From NCBI GenBank assembly GCA_963682055.1, contig OY821742.1:23190560-23254559 (forward strand): a stretch of DNA of 64,000 nucleotides, given 5' to 3'. Numbering within the stretch: position 1 is the stretch's first letter; each line of letters starts with the position of its first letter. The position numbers were made by a program, and so were the translations under genes. Under the pieces are notes generated by a model, which worked only from the letters and a program-made list of their open reading frames with translations, ran no database searches and had not been told where the DNA came from. Shown piece by piece: positions 12,001-24,000 of this stretch. This DNA comes from Primula veris (lineage: Eukaryota > Streptophyta > Magnoliopsida > Ericales > Primulaceae).

Positions 12001-15000
12001 GTTCTTCGTCAGTGTTAAAAAAACAAGGACAAATTATGTATATTCAAAACTACTCTCGCTAGTGGCATGCTATGTAATGTCTTGTACTCGATATATTGGA
12101 AAATGAGACAAGCAGGTTTCACAATCTTCTTCACATAATGAGTCCACACACAAAATTCATATCCCTAAGGGTTCACTAGCTTTTCCTGTTCCACATGGGA
12201 CCAGTATACCATTCTTTACCAAATGAATCTATATTGATGGGTTTAGCTACTTAGCCCGGTTTTATAGGCTTTTACTCTCATCATATGTACTAATGTTTCG
12301 TACATATAGCCACACAAAAAAATATAAAACATCAAAGACAATAAATAGAACTCAAATATAACAGTTATTCTTCTAGATAAATACAGATCAAATTTCTTTC
12401 TACCTCGCATTAGAAGCATTGCAGAAGTTACTGCCAATCCTCCTGTCAGAAAGGGGTGTTCCCTTGCAACCATCAACTCATCTAAAAAACAGAAGTTCAT
12501 AAACGTGAGATGATCTAGTTAATCAAGTTCACAATAAAAGTAATCTACAAAATCAACAGTCATTTAACGCCTAAATATCTAGCAAATCAAAACGGAAAAA
12601 TGTATCAGCCATATATTTTTCTTGGTGAAAGCAAATGATCACAATTTTTCGAAATAGTACATAGCCAATAAGACACTTAAGAAATTAAGGATGGAATAGC
12701 TAATAAGACATTTAGGAAATTAAGGATCAAATGGTTCTAGTGAAAAGTAATGAAAGGAGGGAAAATGGAAGTCTGCAGCGAAAATATGTTGCAATATTAG
12801 CAGAGGAAAACAATTTTATCAGTCACATATGAAAGAGCTGCTACTGAAATTTTCTGAGTTATGTGTTATTGTGGAAAACATGATTTAAACATTTTACACA
12901 TGTTCATTTAGTTATTTTAGGAAATAGGTGTGACAACTTATATTCACAGAATTTTGTCAATCCCAGGAATTACAGGATCTGATATAAATCTAGCATAATT
13001 AACTCCTATTCTGGAGCTAGCCATTTGTATATAAACCACATATGTATGTACTGTATAATCATCATCAAATAATAATACTCTAAATATTCTTCTTCATACT
13101 TGCTGTCCTACATTGTATCAGAGTTATAGGCTCTTTTCTGGATTTATTTTTTTTTCCAACGGCCTTCATTGCTGTTTCATTTTCTTTCAGCCTTTATCGC
13201 TGTTCTGTTTTATTTCAGCCTTCATTGCTGCATATATATATATACATTTATATATTTTTCTCTCAGTATTTTGTCTCGACGACGAGCACATATTTTTTTT
13301 GTTTCTCGTGCCGACCTTCATTGTTGGTGATTCTGTCAGCCTTTATTGCTGAAACTGAGATTTGAAGAATGACAAAATCTACGGAGACAAACGTGGTAAG
13401 CGCTGGAACGCAATCAGAGGAAATTGTTCGACCCCAACAAGCCGGAGAGTTGCATAATATCCAGAGCTCATATAGACTGGATGGAAAAAACTTTCTGAAA
13501 TGGTCCCAGATTATTCAGACCACTTAAAGGAAAAGGGAAAATGAGTCATCTCAACGGTACAGGGTCAAAATCAGGTGATCCTCGATTTGAAACATGGGAT
13601 GAAGAAGATGCGATGATTATGGCATGGTTGTGGAATTCGATGATTCCTGATATTAGTGATACTTGCATGTTTTTGAGTACCGCAAGGATATTTGGGATGC
13701 AATCCAACAGGCTTATTCTAAAGGCAAAGATGCAGCTCATATATATGATGTGAAGGTGAAAATTCTTGCTGCAAAACAAGGCAATAAATATGTTACCGAA
13801 TACGCCAACCAACTGAAATCCCTATGGCAATAACTTGACCAGTATAGGGTAGTAAAAATGAAGTTCTCCGAAAACGCTACTGTTTTGAAAAAGTTCATCG
13901 AGCAAGATTGAATTTATGATTTTCTTGTTGGACTCAACATGGAACTTGACCAAGTGAGAATTCAAATACTGGGCAAGCAAGAACTCCCTTGCTTCAATGA
14001 AGTGGAGGCATTGGTTCGTAGCGAGGAAAGCAGAAGAGGATTTATGCTCAAACCACAGAGCTTGGAAAGTTCTGCTATGTTGGCAAATGATAACAAGAAC
14101 TCAGTAATGAAGGCGGAACATGCGATGATTGTTGAGAGAACTGATCAACTGAGAAGTCACAACCGCGACAATAAGGATAACTTGTATTGCACTTTTTGTA
14201 AGAAAGCACGCCATACTAAAGAGCGATGTTGGAAACTCCATGGCAAACCTCCAAGTCGAGAATGGGGACAGAAAGGGGGGCATACAAGGAACAATGGCAT
14301 GGCACATTTAGTAGCAATTAATGAAAACAATACACCGTTAGTTGAGCCGGTTAGTCTGAATCATGAAGAGGTAGAGAAGTTGAGGTCTTTCATAGGCCGT
14401 CTTGACAACAAATCTTCAGGTACTTGTTCATTGGCATATGTAGGTGAGTTTCCCATCTCATTTGGATTAAGTATCTCGGACAAAGTACTTCCTGACTCTT
14501 GGATCTTAGATTCAGGAGCTACTAACCATATGACCCACTCATCAAACCTTTTTTGCACATATTCACCATGCCTGAGCAGTAGAAAAATAGCCACTGTTAA
14601 TGGTTCTTTGACTACTGTAGCGGGTGTGGGGATATAACTAAGTCCGTCAATTGTTCTGAAAAATGTTCTCCATGTTCCTAAACTATCTGCTAATCTACTT
14701 TCTGTTCAAAAGTTCACTCGAGATTTATTTTGTAATGTGGTGTTTTATGATAATCATTGTGTATTTCAAGAAAAGGATTCGGGGAAGACGATTGGACATG
14801 CTAGAGAACGGGATGGCATTTACTTCCTCGAAACACTTGGCAGTTCAAGCATCATTAAAAACACTTTATCTCATTCCTTCGCTTCTGAATGTCTTTCGTC
14901 TAATAAATAAAAAGTTTGGCTTCACCATTGTCGACTTGGACATCCATCTTTTAGAACTATTTAAATTTTGTTTCCTTCTCTATTCAAAGATTTAAAAGTC

Positions 15001-18000
15001 AAGAATTTTCATTGTGAATTTGCTAAACACAAACGTGTTCCATTTCCTATTCGTAATAAAAAAAAGTTCAGTTCCTTTTTACCTTGTTCATAGTGATATT
15101 TGGGGTCCTAGTAATCCTAATGTTTCTGGAGCGCGATGGTTTGTGTCATTTATTGATGATTCTCTTCGTGTAACTTGGATTTTTCTGCTTAAAAACAAAT
15201 CTTATGTTAGTAATGTTCTACCAAATTTTTACTATATGGTCAAAAACCAATTTGGAATTAAAATCAAAAAGTTTCGATCTGATAATGCTAGAGATTATTT
15301 TAATCAGGTCTTGACTCCTTTTTTTCAAATAGTACATAAGTCATCTTGCGTAAATACCCCCAACAAAATGGGGTAGCGGAAAGAAAAAATCGTCATATTT
15401 TTGAGTCAGCTCGAGCTTTTATGTTCCAAAATAGTGTACCGGAACAATTTTGGAGAGAAGCAGTACTTACAGCTATACATCTTATAAATCGTTTGCCCTC
15501 TAAAATTCTAGGTTTCAAAAGTCCAATGGAAATAATATCTTCTTTTTATTCTGACCTAAACATACCAAATGAACTTGTCCCTAGAATATTCGGATGCATC
15601 TCTTTTGTGCATGTGCATAGTCAAAATAGGGGAAAGTTGGATCCGAGGGCTTTAAAATGTGTCTTTGTGGGCTACTTTTCAACTCAAAAAGGGTATGTGT
15701 TATCATCCTCCATCCAAAAAAAATTTGGTTTCAATTGATGTTACTTTTAATGAAAAAGAGTCTTATTTCTCAACACCTCATCTTTAGGGGGAGAATTCTG
15801 TAAATGAAGATAAGGGTCAAGATTTTTTTCTTGATTTAGCTCCGTCCTCATTTCCATCCTCAAACTCTAATCCCAACCCAGCCTCGGAATCGTTTCCACT
15901 TCCAAGCCCAAGTATCCAACCAGTTTCCTCTCCTTCATTGACATGTCCTGTGCAAGAAAACACTTCAGAAAATAATAATTCTTTAGAATATCAAACTCCA
16001 GCTCCTGATGATGTGGGATATGCCAAAGTGTATTCAAGAAAGAAGAAAGTTGTTCCCAACTCTGTGCAGACCCATGAGTTCAATCTGAATCTTGAAAATG
16101 AGGTAACAATTGACAAACCTTTGTTACAACCTGAGATTGAATCTTTTGTTAATAATGATGACCGGGTCATTTGCACTAACGAACAAAATATTCCCATTGT
16201 CAAAAGAAAAGGAACTAGAGAATGCACAAAGCGACCTTTGTATCCTCTTTCATATTTTATGTCATTCATAAAAATTTCAAAATCTCATAAAACTGTTCTT
16301 GTTAGCATAAGTGCAATTACTATCTCTCCTACTTTATCCGAAGCTTTATCAAATGAGAAATGGAAACAAGCCATGAATATAGAAATGGAAGCATTGGAGA
16401 AAAACAAGAATTGGGAATTGGTTAAGTTGCCAATAGAAAAAAATGCAGTGGGTTGTAGATGGGTTTATACAGTAAAATATAGAGCGAATGGATCAATTGA
16501 GAGAGATAAAGCGAGATTAGTTGCCAAGGGTTATACACAACCCTACGGGATCGATTACTTGGAGACCTTTGCACCGGTTGCAAAAATGAATACGGTCAGA
16601 ATCTTGTTATCTTTAGCAGCTAACTTTGGTTGGGACTTGCAACAGAATGCATTTTTGCATGGAGAACTAGAGGAAGAAATTTATATGGAAGTTCCACCAG
16701 GGTATGGGAATAAACTTGCCACTCATACTGTGTGTAAGTTAAAAAAAGCCTTGTATGGTCTAAAGCAGTCTCCACGAGCATGGTTTGGGTGATTTGCGAG
16801 AGTTATGATAACAATGGGTTATAGACAGTCAGGGAGATCACACCTTGTTTATTAAGCATTCTCCTTCAGGGGGAGTCACGGCTCTATTAGTGTACGTTGA
16901 CGATATTATAGTGACCGGAAATTATGATAATGAGAGAGAGTCTATAGGCAAATGCTTGGCCAAGGAGTTCGAGATCAAGGCGCTAGAGAAATTGAAATAT
17001 TTTCTTGGAATTGAAGTGGGTCACTCTAGTCACGGTATATTTATCTCTTAACAAAAGTATGTTACCGATATTTTAAAAGCAACAGGCAAGCTAGCTTGCA
17101 AGCCTATAAGCACTCCGATAGATCCCAATCATCGACTAGGAGATGCTGAAGAAGATGCTCCAGTAAATAGAGAAATGTACCAACGCTTGGTGGGAAATCT
17201 CATTTATTTGTCTCATACACGACCAGACATAGCCTATGTTGTGAGTGTGATTAGTCAATTTATGCACGATCCAAAGGAGGTTCATATGCAGTCAGCTAAC
17301 CGAGTATTGCAATATCTTAAACGCACACCAGAAAAAGGAATTTTGTTCAAAAGAAGTGGGGGTTTATTACTCGAGGCATATACAGATGCAGACTATGCTG
17401 GTTCGGTTGTAGACAGGAGGTCAACTTCATGCTATTGTACCTTTCTTGGTGGGAATCTCGTAACATGGAGAAGTAAGAAGTAAAGTGTAGTAGCACGGTC
17501 TAGTACAGAAGTAGAATTTCGCGCAATGGCTCAGGGTGTGTGAGCTGCTTTGGCTGAGGATCATTTTAAGCGACTTGAAGATTAAGTGGGATGGTCCAAT
17601 GAGATTGTACTATGACAAGAAGTAAGCAATCAGCACAACACACAATCTTGTACAACATGATCGAACAAAACACATCGATATTGACAGACACTTCATTAAA
17701 GAAAAGTTGAATAGCGGTTTGATATGTACACCTTATGTGTCTACACACGAGCAACTCGCAGATGTGCTTACCAAGGGCTTAAGCAGTCCATTGTTTCATA
17801 ATTCAATTTCCACGCTGGGAATAGAAAATACATATTCGACAGCTTGAGGGAGAGGGTGGAAAACATGATTTAAACATTTTACACATGTTCATTTAGTTAT
17901 TTTAGGAAATAGGTGTGACAACTTATATTCACAGAATTATGTCAATCTCAGGAATTATGAGATCTGATATAAAGCTAGCATAATTAACTCCTATTCTGAA

Positions 18001-21000
18001 GTGAGCCATTTGTATATAAACCACATAAGTATGTACTGTATAATCATCATCAAATAATAATACTCTAAATATTCTTGTTCATACTTGCTTTCCTTATGTG
18101 TTATGAATCTAATAGAGCTTAGACTCAAACAAACGCAAATACGAGGCAACCAAAATGAACACAGCAACTCAAGACTATTTTTTAGGGTAAATTTTCTGAT
18201 ATATTGAGTAAATAAAAGTGCAGAATAAACAAGAATTAAGATAACAATACTTGAAAACGAAATCGAAATTAAAGATAGCTAGAAATAAGATTCATCTTCT
18301 CTTTTTCCCTAATGAGCACAAGAGTAGTACTTATACTGCTATTACTTGAGTGTTTTTATGGGAATTACAAAAAGGACCCTCATACATAAATAAGTAACAC
18401 TTAAAACCCCCTGCATTCTTAATTGTTTATAACTCGGCCCGCATTTATTATCTTCGATAACTGCCCGTATCCCTCTCCTTTTCTCTCATTTGTCGATTGT
18501 CCTGGCTCATTACATTCCACGCCGCTTAAAATACACCTTGCCCTCAAGGTGTGGGTTGAATTATTCCCAAATCGATGCATGTCTACGATACATGTATAGG
18601 AGCCAGAGTTGAAGGTGAGCCATGGAGCTTGATCTAAGGGGTGCAAGGCTACCTGTGCTACCCCATTCAATAATTTCCTTTGAAAATTTAGTCCCCCAAA
18701 AAAGGTTGGTACCAGTGAGACCATTAACTTCCAATAGCACTTTGCATCCCAAAAAATACGTTGCTCGTTGACGTGTAATTGCAATAAACCCATTTTGGTG
18801 CTTTGTGATACTTCCTCTATGTTAAGCAACTCGTCTTCAAGGTAGAAGTAAGGCCTCGGCTCTATTGTGGCCTTTTTTGAACTTTCCAATTCCCCGCTCA
18901 CAACTGAGCTATTAACTTTGTCCTTTAAAATAAGCTCACTTTCACCCTTTTTCAGCTCATGTTCCTTCTTTATATCTTTCTCAGCCCTACCTACCAGAAA
19001 AGCACCACTCAGCTTAAAATTGTTACCACCCGGATCAAATAGTGAAGGATATTCAATCTTTTGTTTCATGACAACACCATTATACCCTTTGTATTCATTT
19101 TGCAAGAAACTGACATGATTTTTGAGTATAATAAGACCACCCGAGTTTTGGTGGTAAGTGTCATTTTGTGCAACACTAAATGCTTAAGGTTCCACACACA
19201 GTACGATTGGACTAAAGGTTTTAGATCAAGTGGCATATCACGGAGCAACTGGGGTGTGTTATTTGCAACCGGATTCTGTTCAGAATATGAATCTGGCAAC
19301 TCAACGAACGGTTGGCGTGATTTATGTGCAAGTGAATTCCGGTGAACTACTTTAACCCCCGAGAATTCTTCACCACTTACAAGCTCTGTGATTGCACTTG
19401 ATTTTTTGGCTTTCTTCTTCCATAATAAGTGATATCCGTCCCCTTTTCTAATTGCCTTTCTTTTAACATTTTATATATAGGGAGGGTTAGACACGACTAT
19501 TTGGTAACTCCTGATGCAAATAAAGAGCTCGTGACTTGTAATAACCCGAGTTAATATATATATATACTTATTCAAAGTACAAATATAGAAAGGTAGTATT
19601 CCAATAAATAAATAAATAAAAAAAGAAAAAAACATTTATTATAAAGAGGTATTTGTAGCAAATATAATATATGTATATATATATAAAGACATCTTCACAG
19701 CTAAGTTAAAAAGGTGGGGTCCATTATTTTTGTCAGCACACCTCTTCCTAAAAATAATATATATGAAACAGTTTTGTATGAGAAAAAAAAGAAACATACA
19801 GATAAACTTGTTCGAAATAAACAGAGAGGAGAGAGAGGGTTTGTGAATAAAAGAAAAACTATGTATACTTCTTTTCCTTTAATCTTCCATAACTTTTAAC
19901 TCGGTGATCCGTTTTTCAAACGGGTTTTGCCAACGCGTAGCTGATAAAGCGTAGATTAGTTTGAGGTAAGGTTTGTCTTTTAAATCTCCTTTCTGTTAGG
20001 TTAAAATTAGCTTGCAAAAATCTGTCCTCTACCTATAGTAAAATTTGTACTTGGTTATTTTTTTTAGACGATTCCTTGCGGGTTTGACCTCAATTTTAAG
20101 GCGTAAATCCACCTTTACTCAGCTGCTGTACCTCCAGCCAGTATTGAGCTTCATAAAGGTACCATTTTGGTACTTAAAGGGAGGTCTTTTGTGTTGTATT
20201 ATCGTAGGAATCGGTTTCCTACTTCTTGTTGATATTTGTGGGTTATCGAAGTAATAACTTGTATTTCTAGGTGTGCAACTGAATCTGGTTGTCTAATGAC
20301 TTCCTTAAGGTACCATTTTTGGTACTAGAAGGGGGACTTCTTTATTGGTTATGCAGGAATCGCTTTCTTGCTTGGGTTTGCCTTTTTATTGTTTATAGTA
20401 GATATATTTCTTGTGGTAGTAGTTGCGGACTCGAGGTTTGCAAGTTCTTCTCAGTACCGTCGTCGTACTTAAAAACGAGAGTTGATTATTTGTTTGTCTT
20501 TCTTAGAGTATGGTAGCTACAGTTTAGCGGAATTCAATTGATTGGCTTCTTTGTGTTGTAGCGGAATTTGATGAGGTATTGTTGTGGTACACAAAGGGGG
20601 GTGTAGTACAGCGGGAATCGCTTCCCTGTGTTCTTTTGGTTTTATACAATAACATCATGGCTTGTAGTTGTAATTGCATAGCCGAATCGGGTTGTTTACA
20701 TGCTTTATCGAGTAACCGTTATTGTATTTAACAGGAGAGTTTCCCTTGAGGCGGGGATCAGCTTCTTTTGCTGGTGTTAATTATAGTAGTACTAATACGT
20801 GCAACTTTAAGTTACAACAGAACTGTCACGGTACCGTTTCAGTACCAAACGTTCAAGTTTAAGTTTTACATGGGATGGAAAACGGGAACCAGTTTATAGT
20901 TGGGATGGTTTACTTATTCTAATAAAGTTTTTAGTAGTTAAATTACTTGTTCTGGGATGTGAAATCTTTAAAATCATTTACAGGATATTCATCGAGCTTT

Positions 21001-24000
21001 TGACCTAAGCTCAGGACACTTTTGAACCAAATGTTGCAGTTCATTCCATAGTAACTTGTCAGAGTATATGTTAGCTAATTGCAAATGATGTGTATGATAA
21101 TGGTTAAGATTTCAGTTTCAGTAGTTGTACATTGCATATATATAAATGTTTTATCATATAACTCATGAGTAAATTTTAGTGAGATTAAGTAATCGAGGGG
21201 AGGTGGGGTGTCGTCATCAGTCGTTCTTGGCAGTCTTTTTATTGGTTTAGGATTCACGTGCCACAGGGGTTTCGGCGGGCCTGGTGCTCACGGAAAATAC
21301 GGCAATAGCCGACGTATGGTTTCATGAGGAGTTGACTCCATATGTGGATCTGAGGAGTGATCCGGCACTATATTTGTGAATCCGACTTTATACACATTTG
21401 AGTCGTTTATCGAGTCACGCCACTTGGCGTAAGTAGTTAAGGGAGAGGAGTTTAGCGGAGAAGAAATAAAGACGAAACACTGATATAAAGGATCAAAATA
21501 TATATTCATTGCATTATTATTCTTTTCAGTTTGTTGACGTAGATATATAATGAATAGTTGACTCACTCTTTTCCTTCGTTTTCTCGTCTTTGTTTATTTT
21601 ATTATTTTAGGCGGAGGTTCAGATGTACGGAGTTCTAGAACAGGTTGAGCTCTTGAGCGGGGATGTTGAGCGGGCTAGATTTTGGGTTGCGCGTGTAGCA
21701 TACACACTCATGGCCGATTTTAGTACCTTGTAAATGATGTACATTAGGTGTAGTTGTGTAGAAAACGTACTAATGTAATATATAATTTTTGGTGTAATAT
21801 ATGTCGGAGTGTGTTTAGAAAACTGTAATTTCTTCTAGTGTATTTTCTTTACTTATCAAATTCAGGTCTCAGGTTTATCTGAAATTCGGGGCTCGACATG
21901 ACTGAAATTCGGGGCTCGACATGACTGAATTTTCTGCTCCTGCTTCTTCTTTTTCATTGGACTCAATTTCCTCTTCTGGTAATTTCTCAATAATTCTCTT
22001 AATAGTGACATCCATTTTCTTGGCATGATCCTGAAATAGGATGTCCATTTCCTTTCTTTGCTCCATGAAAATCTCATCTATTTTCTTCATACACATTGTT
22101 GCATTTACTGAAATGGTAGTTTCTAATGGGTAATTTGCAGCCGAAGTGTTGAGGGTTGTAATTGAGCATTGTGTATCATATTGCATAAGTGGTTGCTATG
22201 TAGCAGAGTGGTTAGAGTATGTTTGTGCATAGGTGGAAATAGGATAGTTTGTAGGTGGTGTGAGGTCTGGTGGTGGATTTAGTTGTGCAGTTTGGTACGA
22301 AAAGGTGGTATGAGATGAAGTATGAAGTGTTGTTTTGGTGTGATGAGTGTAGTGTGGTTGCTAGGACTGTGGAAAGATGTAATGTTGGTCAGAATGTGAG
22401 GTGAAAGGTGGCATGTTAGTATGACAGAATTGGCTATACTCTTGTTGCAAGTTGGGTTGGTTTGACATATGATCAAAGTTGAGAGCACTTGAAGGTTGAA
22501 ATTGAGCTTCAAAGTCTGGCGAGACGGACTGAACATAAGGATTGGTTTGGTTTGATTGCGGTACAACTGGCTGCTGCAGGTAGTTAGTTTCAAATTGCGT
22601 AGTGGAATGATAAGGAGAATTCTGGTATAGTGGTTAAGGATTAAATGGGGTCTGAAATGTCAGTGGCGTTGTGTTGCACGTCGTGGTGGTCTGGGATGTA
22701 TAACTGGTTAGGTTGTTCTATGTAGGGTGGTGGTATTTGCGTAGAAAAATGGGTCTGCAATGGTGACAAATAAGGCGGGTTTGGGTAACAATTTGGTGGA
22801 GGACTGTGTTGTAGTTGCCACGGTGGTTCGTCAGGAGGTCGTACTCGTGCTGGTGGCGAGAGACCAAATGAAGGCATGAAGGAGTACAGGGGAATATGGT
22901 GGCATTTGAATTCTGGAAGGTACTTGGTATGGAAGTGGTAGAGGAATTTCATCGAACACCTGATGTTCGAAGTTTTTCTCATAATAATAGCTGTTTTGAA
23001 ACTCCATTCTCCCGTCAAATCTGCGAAACGATGTTTAAATGCAGCGAAAACAATGTGTCCGGAGTAGAATCGTTGGCTCTGGTACCACTTGTTATCAATC
23101 TAATAGAGCTTAGACTCAAACAAACACAAATACGAGGCAACCGAAATGAACAGCAACTCAAGACTATTTTTTAGGGTAAATTTTCTGATATATTGAGTAA
23201 ATAAAAGTGCAGAATAAACAAGAATTAAGATAACAATACTTGAATTAAAGATACCTAGAAATAAGATTCATCTTCTCTTTTTCCCTAATGAGCTCACAAG
23301 AGTACTACTTTATACTGCTATTACTTGAGTGTTTTTATGGGAATTACAAAAGGGACCCTCATACTTAAATAAGTAACACTTAAAACCCCCTGCATTCTTA
23401 ATTGTTTATAACTCGGCCCCGCATTTATTATCTTCGATAAATGCCCTTATCCCTCTCCTTTGCACTCATTTGTCGATTGTCCTGGCTCATTACATTATGT
23501 ATGTAAGAAAAGGGAGACCCATGCTTTGTAGAGCCCTTGAGTTTAGTGTAAACAACGTTATGTCGAGCTTATCGAAAAGTATGATAAAGAGTTCACACAA
23601 GACAGCCCAAAAAAGTTTTAATCGTTGCGTATTTCACAGGGATTAGACAATGCATGTAAAATAAAGGATAAGAAGAATAACACATTACGCTGGTAGTCGT
23701 GTTCAAGAAGGATGGTATTTACCTCTAATCTTGTTGAAAAAAGCATTTTCTAGAGCTTGACCTTGAGATATCAGTTGTGGAACTAAATCCTACAAGAAAA
23801 TTATGCGTAAAAAACTTAAGAACATAGGAGAAAAGAAAAGAAAAAAAAAAGTTAATGGAATAAACTGATCTAGGAAAGATAAATATGCAATGGTATGGTC
23901 TTAAAAAAGCAAAAGAACAGGTCTGATAGCCAATTAAAAGCAAAACACATGAAATTGGTTTGGAGTTGCATAAAAACGGATGCTTAAATGCTTTTGTTGT

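Larger units (their letters stand above)
12872..18096 (+). mobile_element. Ty1/copia LTR retrotransposon, full-length but decayed, antisense to RHIP1-like
   Basis: A plus-strand element of about 5.2 kb. The 5' LTR (12872-13112) and 3' LTR (17857 to about 18096) begin TGGAAAACATG. A diverged initiator-Met primer site (gtatcagag, 13115-13123) follows the 5' LTR, and a purine tract (gagggagaggg, about 17846-17856) precedes the 3' LTR. Copia domains run in order between them. I could not define a target duplication, because the 3' end is abutted by the next insertion at 18099. It lies in RHIP1-like intron 2, opposite in orientation to the gene. Confidence 0.88.
18099..23494 (-). mobile_element. 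Non-autonomous LTR retrotransposon containing a nested solo LTR
   Basis: A minus-strand element with LTRs at 18099-18524 and 23090-23494 and a perfect target duplication ttatg (18094-18098 and 23495-23499). The primer site on the minus strand, TGGTACCAGAGCC (plus 23075-23087), lies two bases from the 5' LTR. A purine-rich stretch (plus 18525-18541) abuts the 3' LTR. No protease, RT, RNase H or integrase motif is visible in any frame, so it must have relied on another element's enzymes. Without the 2.36-kb nested insertion it is about 3.0 kb. It inserted at the 3' end of the preceding copia element, in RHIP1-like intron 2. Confidence 0.9.

Noticed and set aside
12858..18105. An 11-bp match ttatgtgttat on both sides of the plus-strand copia element, as a long target duplication
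   Set aside because: On the right it spans the ttatg duplication and the tgttat terminus of the next LTR element, so it is most likely chance.
18419..19105. 228-residue ORF as a host gene
   Set aside because: It lies wholly inside an LTR element with matched ends and reads into the LTR.
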